From Deltaproteobacteria bacterium (GTDB taxonomy: Bacteria > Desulfobacterota > UBA8473), in NCBI GenBank assembly GCA_030643245.1, contig DAOWME010000190.1, positions 1-5,897 on the forward strand: a stretch of DNA of 5,897 nucleotides, in the 5' to 3' direction. Positions 5,767 to 5,897 of the stretch are shown piece after piece. The position numbers were made by a program, and so were the translations under genes. Below the pieces are notes generated by a model. The model had not been told where the DNA came from and searched no databases. It worked only from the letters and a program-made list of their open reading frames with translations. The stretch's first letter is position 1. The number at the start of each line of letters is the position of its first letter.

Positions 5767-5897
5767 GGCATCCTTCATAAAAGCTATAAAGTAGTTTAAA
5801 CTTTCTAATAAAAAAACGGTCTCGGCACAGATTCAACGGTGGTCAAATTTTAATCCGTGCAGCTGTTTAAGCATTTTAGTGAGCGTTAAGAAAGAAC

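Larger units (their letters stand above)
5435..5897. other. Gene-free upstream region of the MmgE/PrpD gene
   Basis: About 460 bp without a supported gene on either strand. It holds the short REP/dRS3-like hairpin (5510-5529), an inverted pair AGTCAAT/ATTGACT (5610-5616 with 5641-5647) separated by 24 nt, the half copy of the palindromic element (5664-5766) and a perfect 10-bp palindrome AGTTTAAACT (5793-5802) in AT-rich DNA. The promoter of the minus-strand gene must lie here. TACAAT at about 5470-5475 on the minus strand is a possible -10, but no good -35 accompanies it. Confidence 0.6.

Overview
The window looks like chromosomal DNA of an anaerobic proteobacterium, most plausibly from the former Deltaproteobacteria (Desulfobacterota). 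This is an inference from gene content: a short RdgC-like protein with a small partner gene, a NirJ/AhbD-like SPASM radical SAM enzyme, an MmgE/PrpD-family enzyme and a lone nitroreductase. Base composition looks moderate and start sites carry good Shine-Dalgarno sequences. There are no rRNA, tRNA, CRISPR, plasmid or phage structural genes.

Layout, left to right. (1) 16-681 (+): an FMN nitroreductase, the first or last gene of a unit that continues outside the window. (2) 747-1106 (+): a self-contained cold-shock gene with a near-perfect sigma-70 promoter, a leader of about 120 nt and a TTG start set by a strong Shine-Dalgarno sequence. (3) 1107-1816: about 710 bp without a convincing gene. 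It holds several hairpins and a 172-bp imperfect palindrome (1463-1634) with perfect 24-bp terminal inverted repeats, resembling a miniature transposable element. (4) 1817-3987 (+): a tight three-gene cluster of an RdgC-like protein, an unrecognised 174-aa protein and a SPASM-domain radical SAM enzyme, with gaps of 3 and 8 nt. (5) 4001-5434 (-): an MmgE/PrpD-family protein that converges on the radical SAM gene with only 13 nt between stops. (6) 5435-5897: a gene-free stretch with a short dispersed hairpin repeat of the ATTCCC...GGAAT type and a 103-bp, about 92% identical, inverted half copy of the palindromic element.

The two element copies lie in opposite orientation about 4 kb apart and bracket the three-gene cluster plus the MmgE/PrpD gene, so this block could be invertible or could have been acquired as a unit. 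The three-gene cluster is the best candidate for something undescribed: a DNA-binding RdgC relative apparently co-transcribed with an Fe-S radical enzyme whose substrate cannot be told from the sequence. The flanking nitroreductase and cold-shock genes look ordinary.
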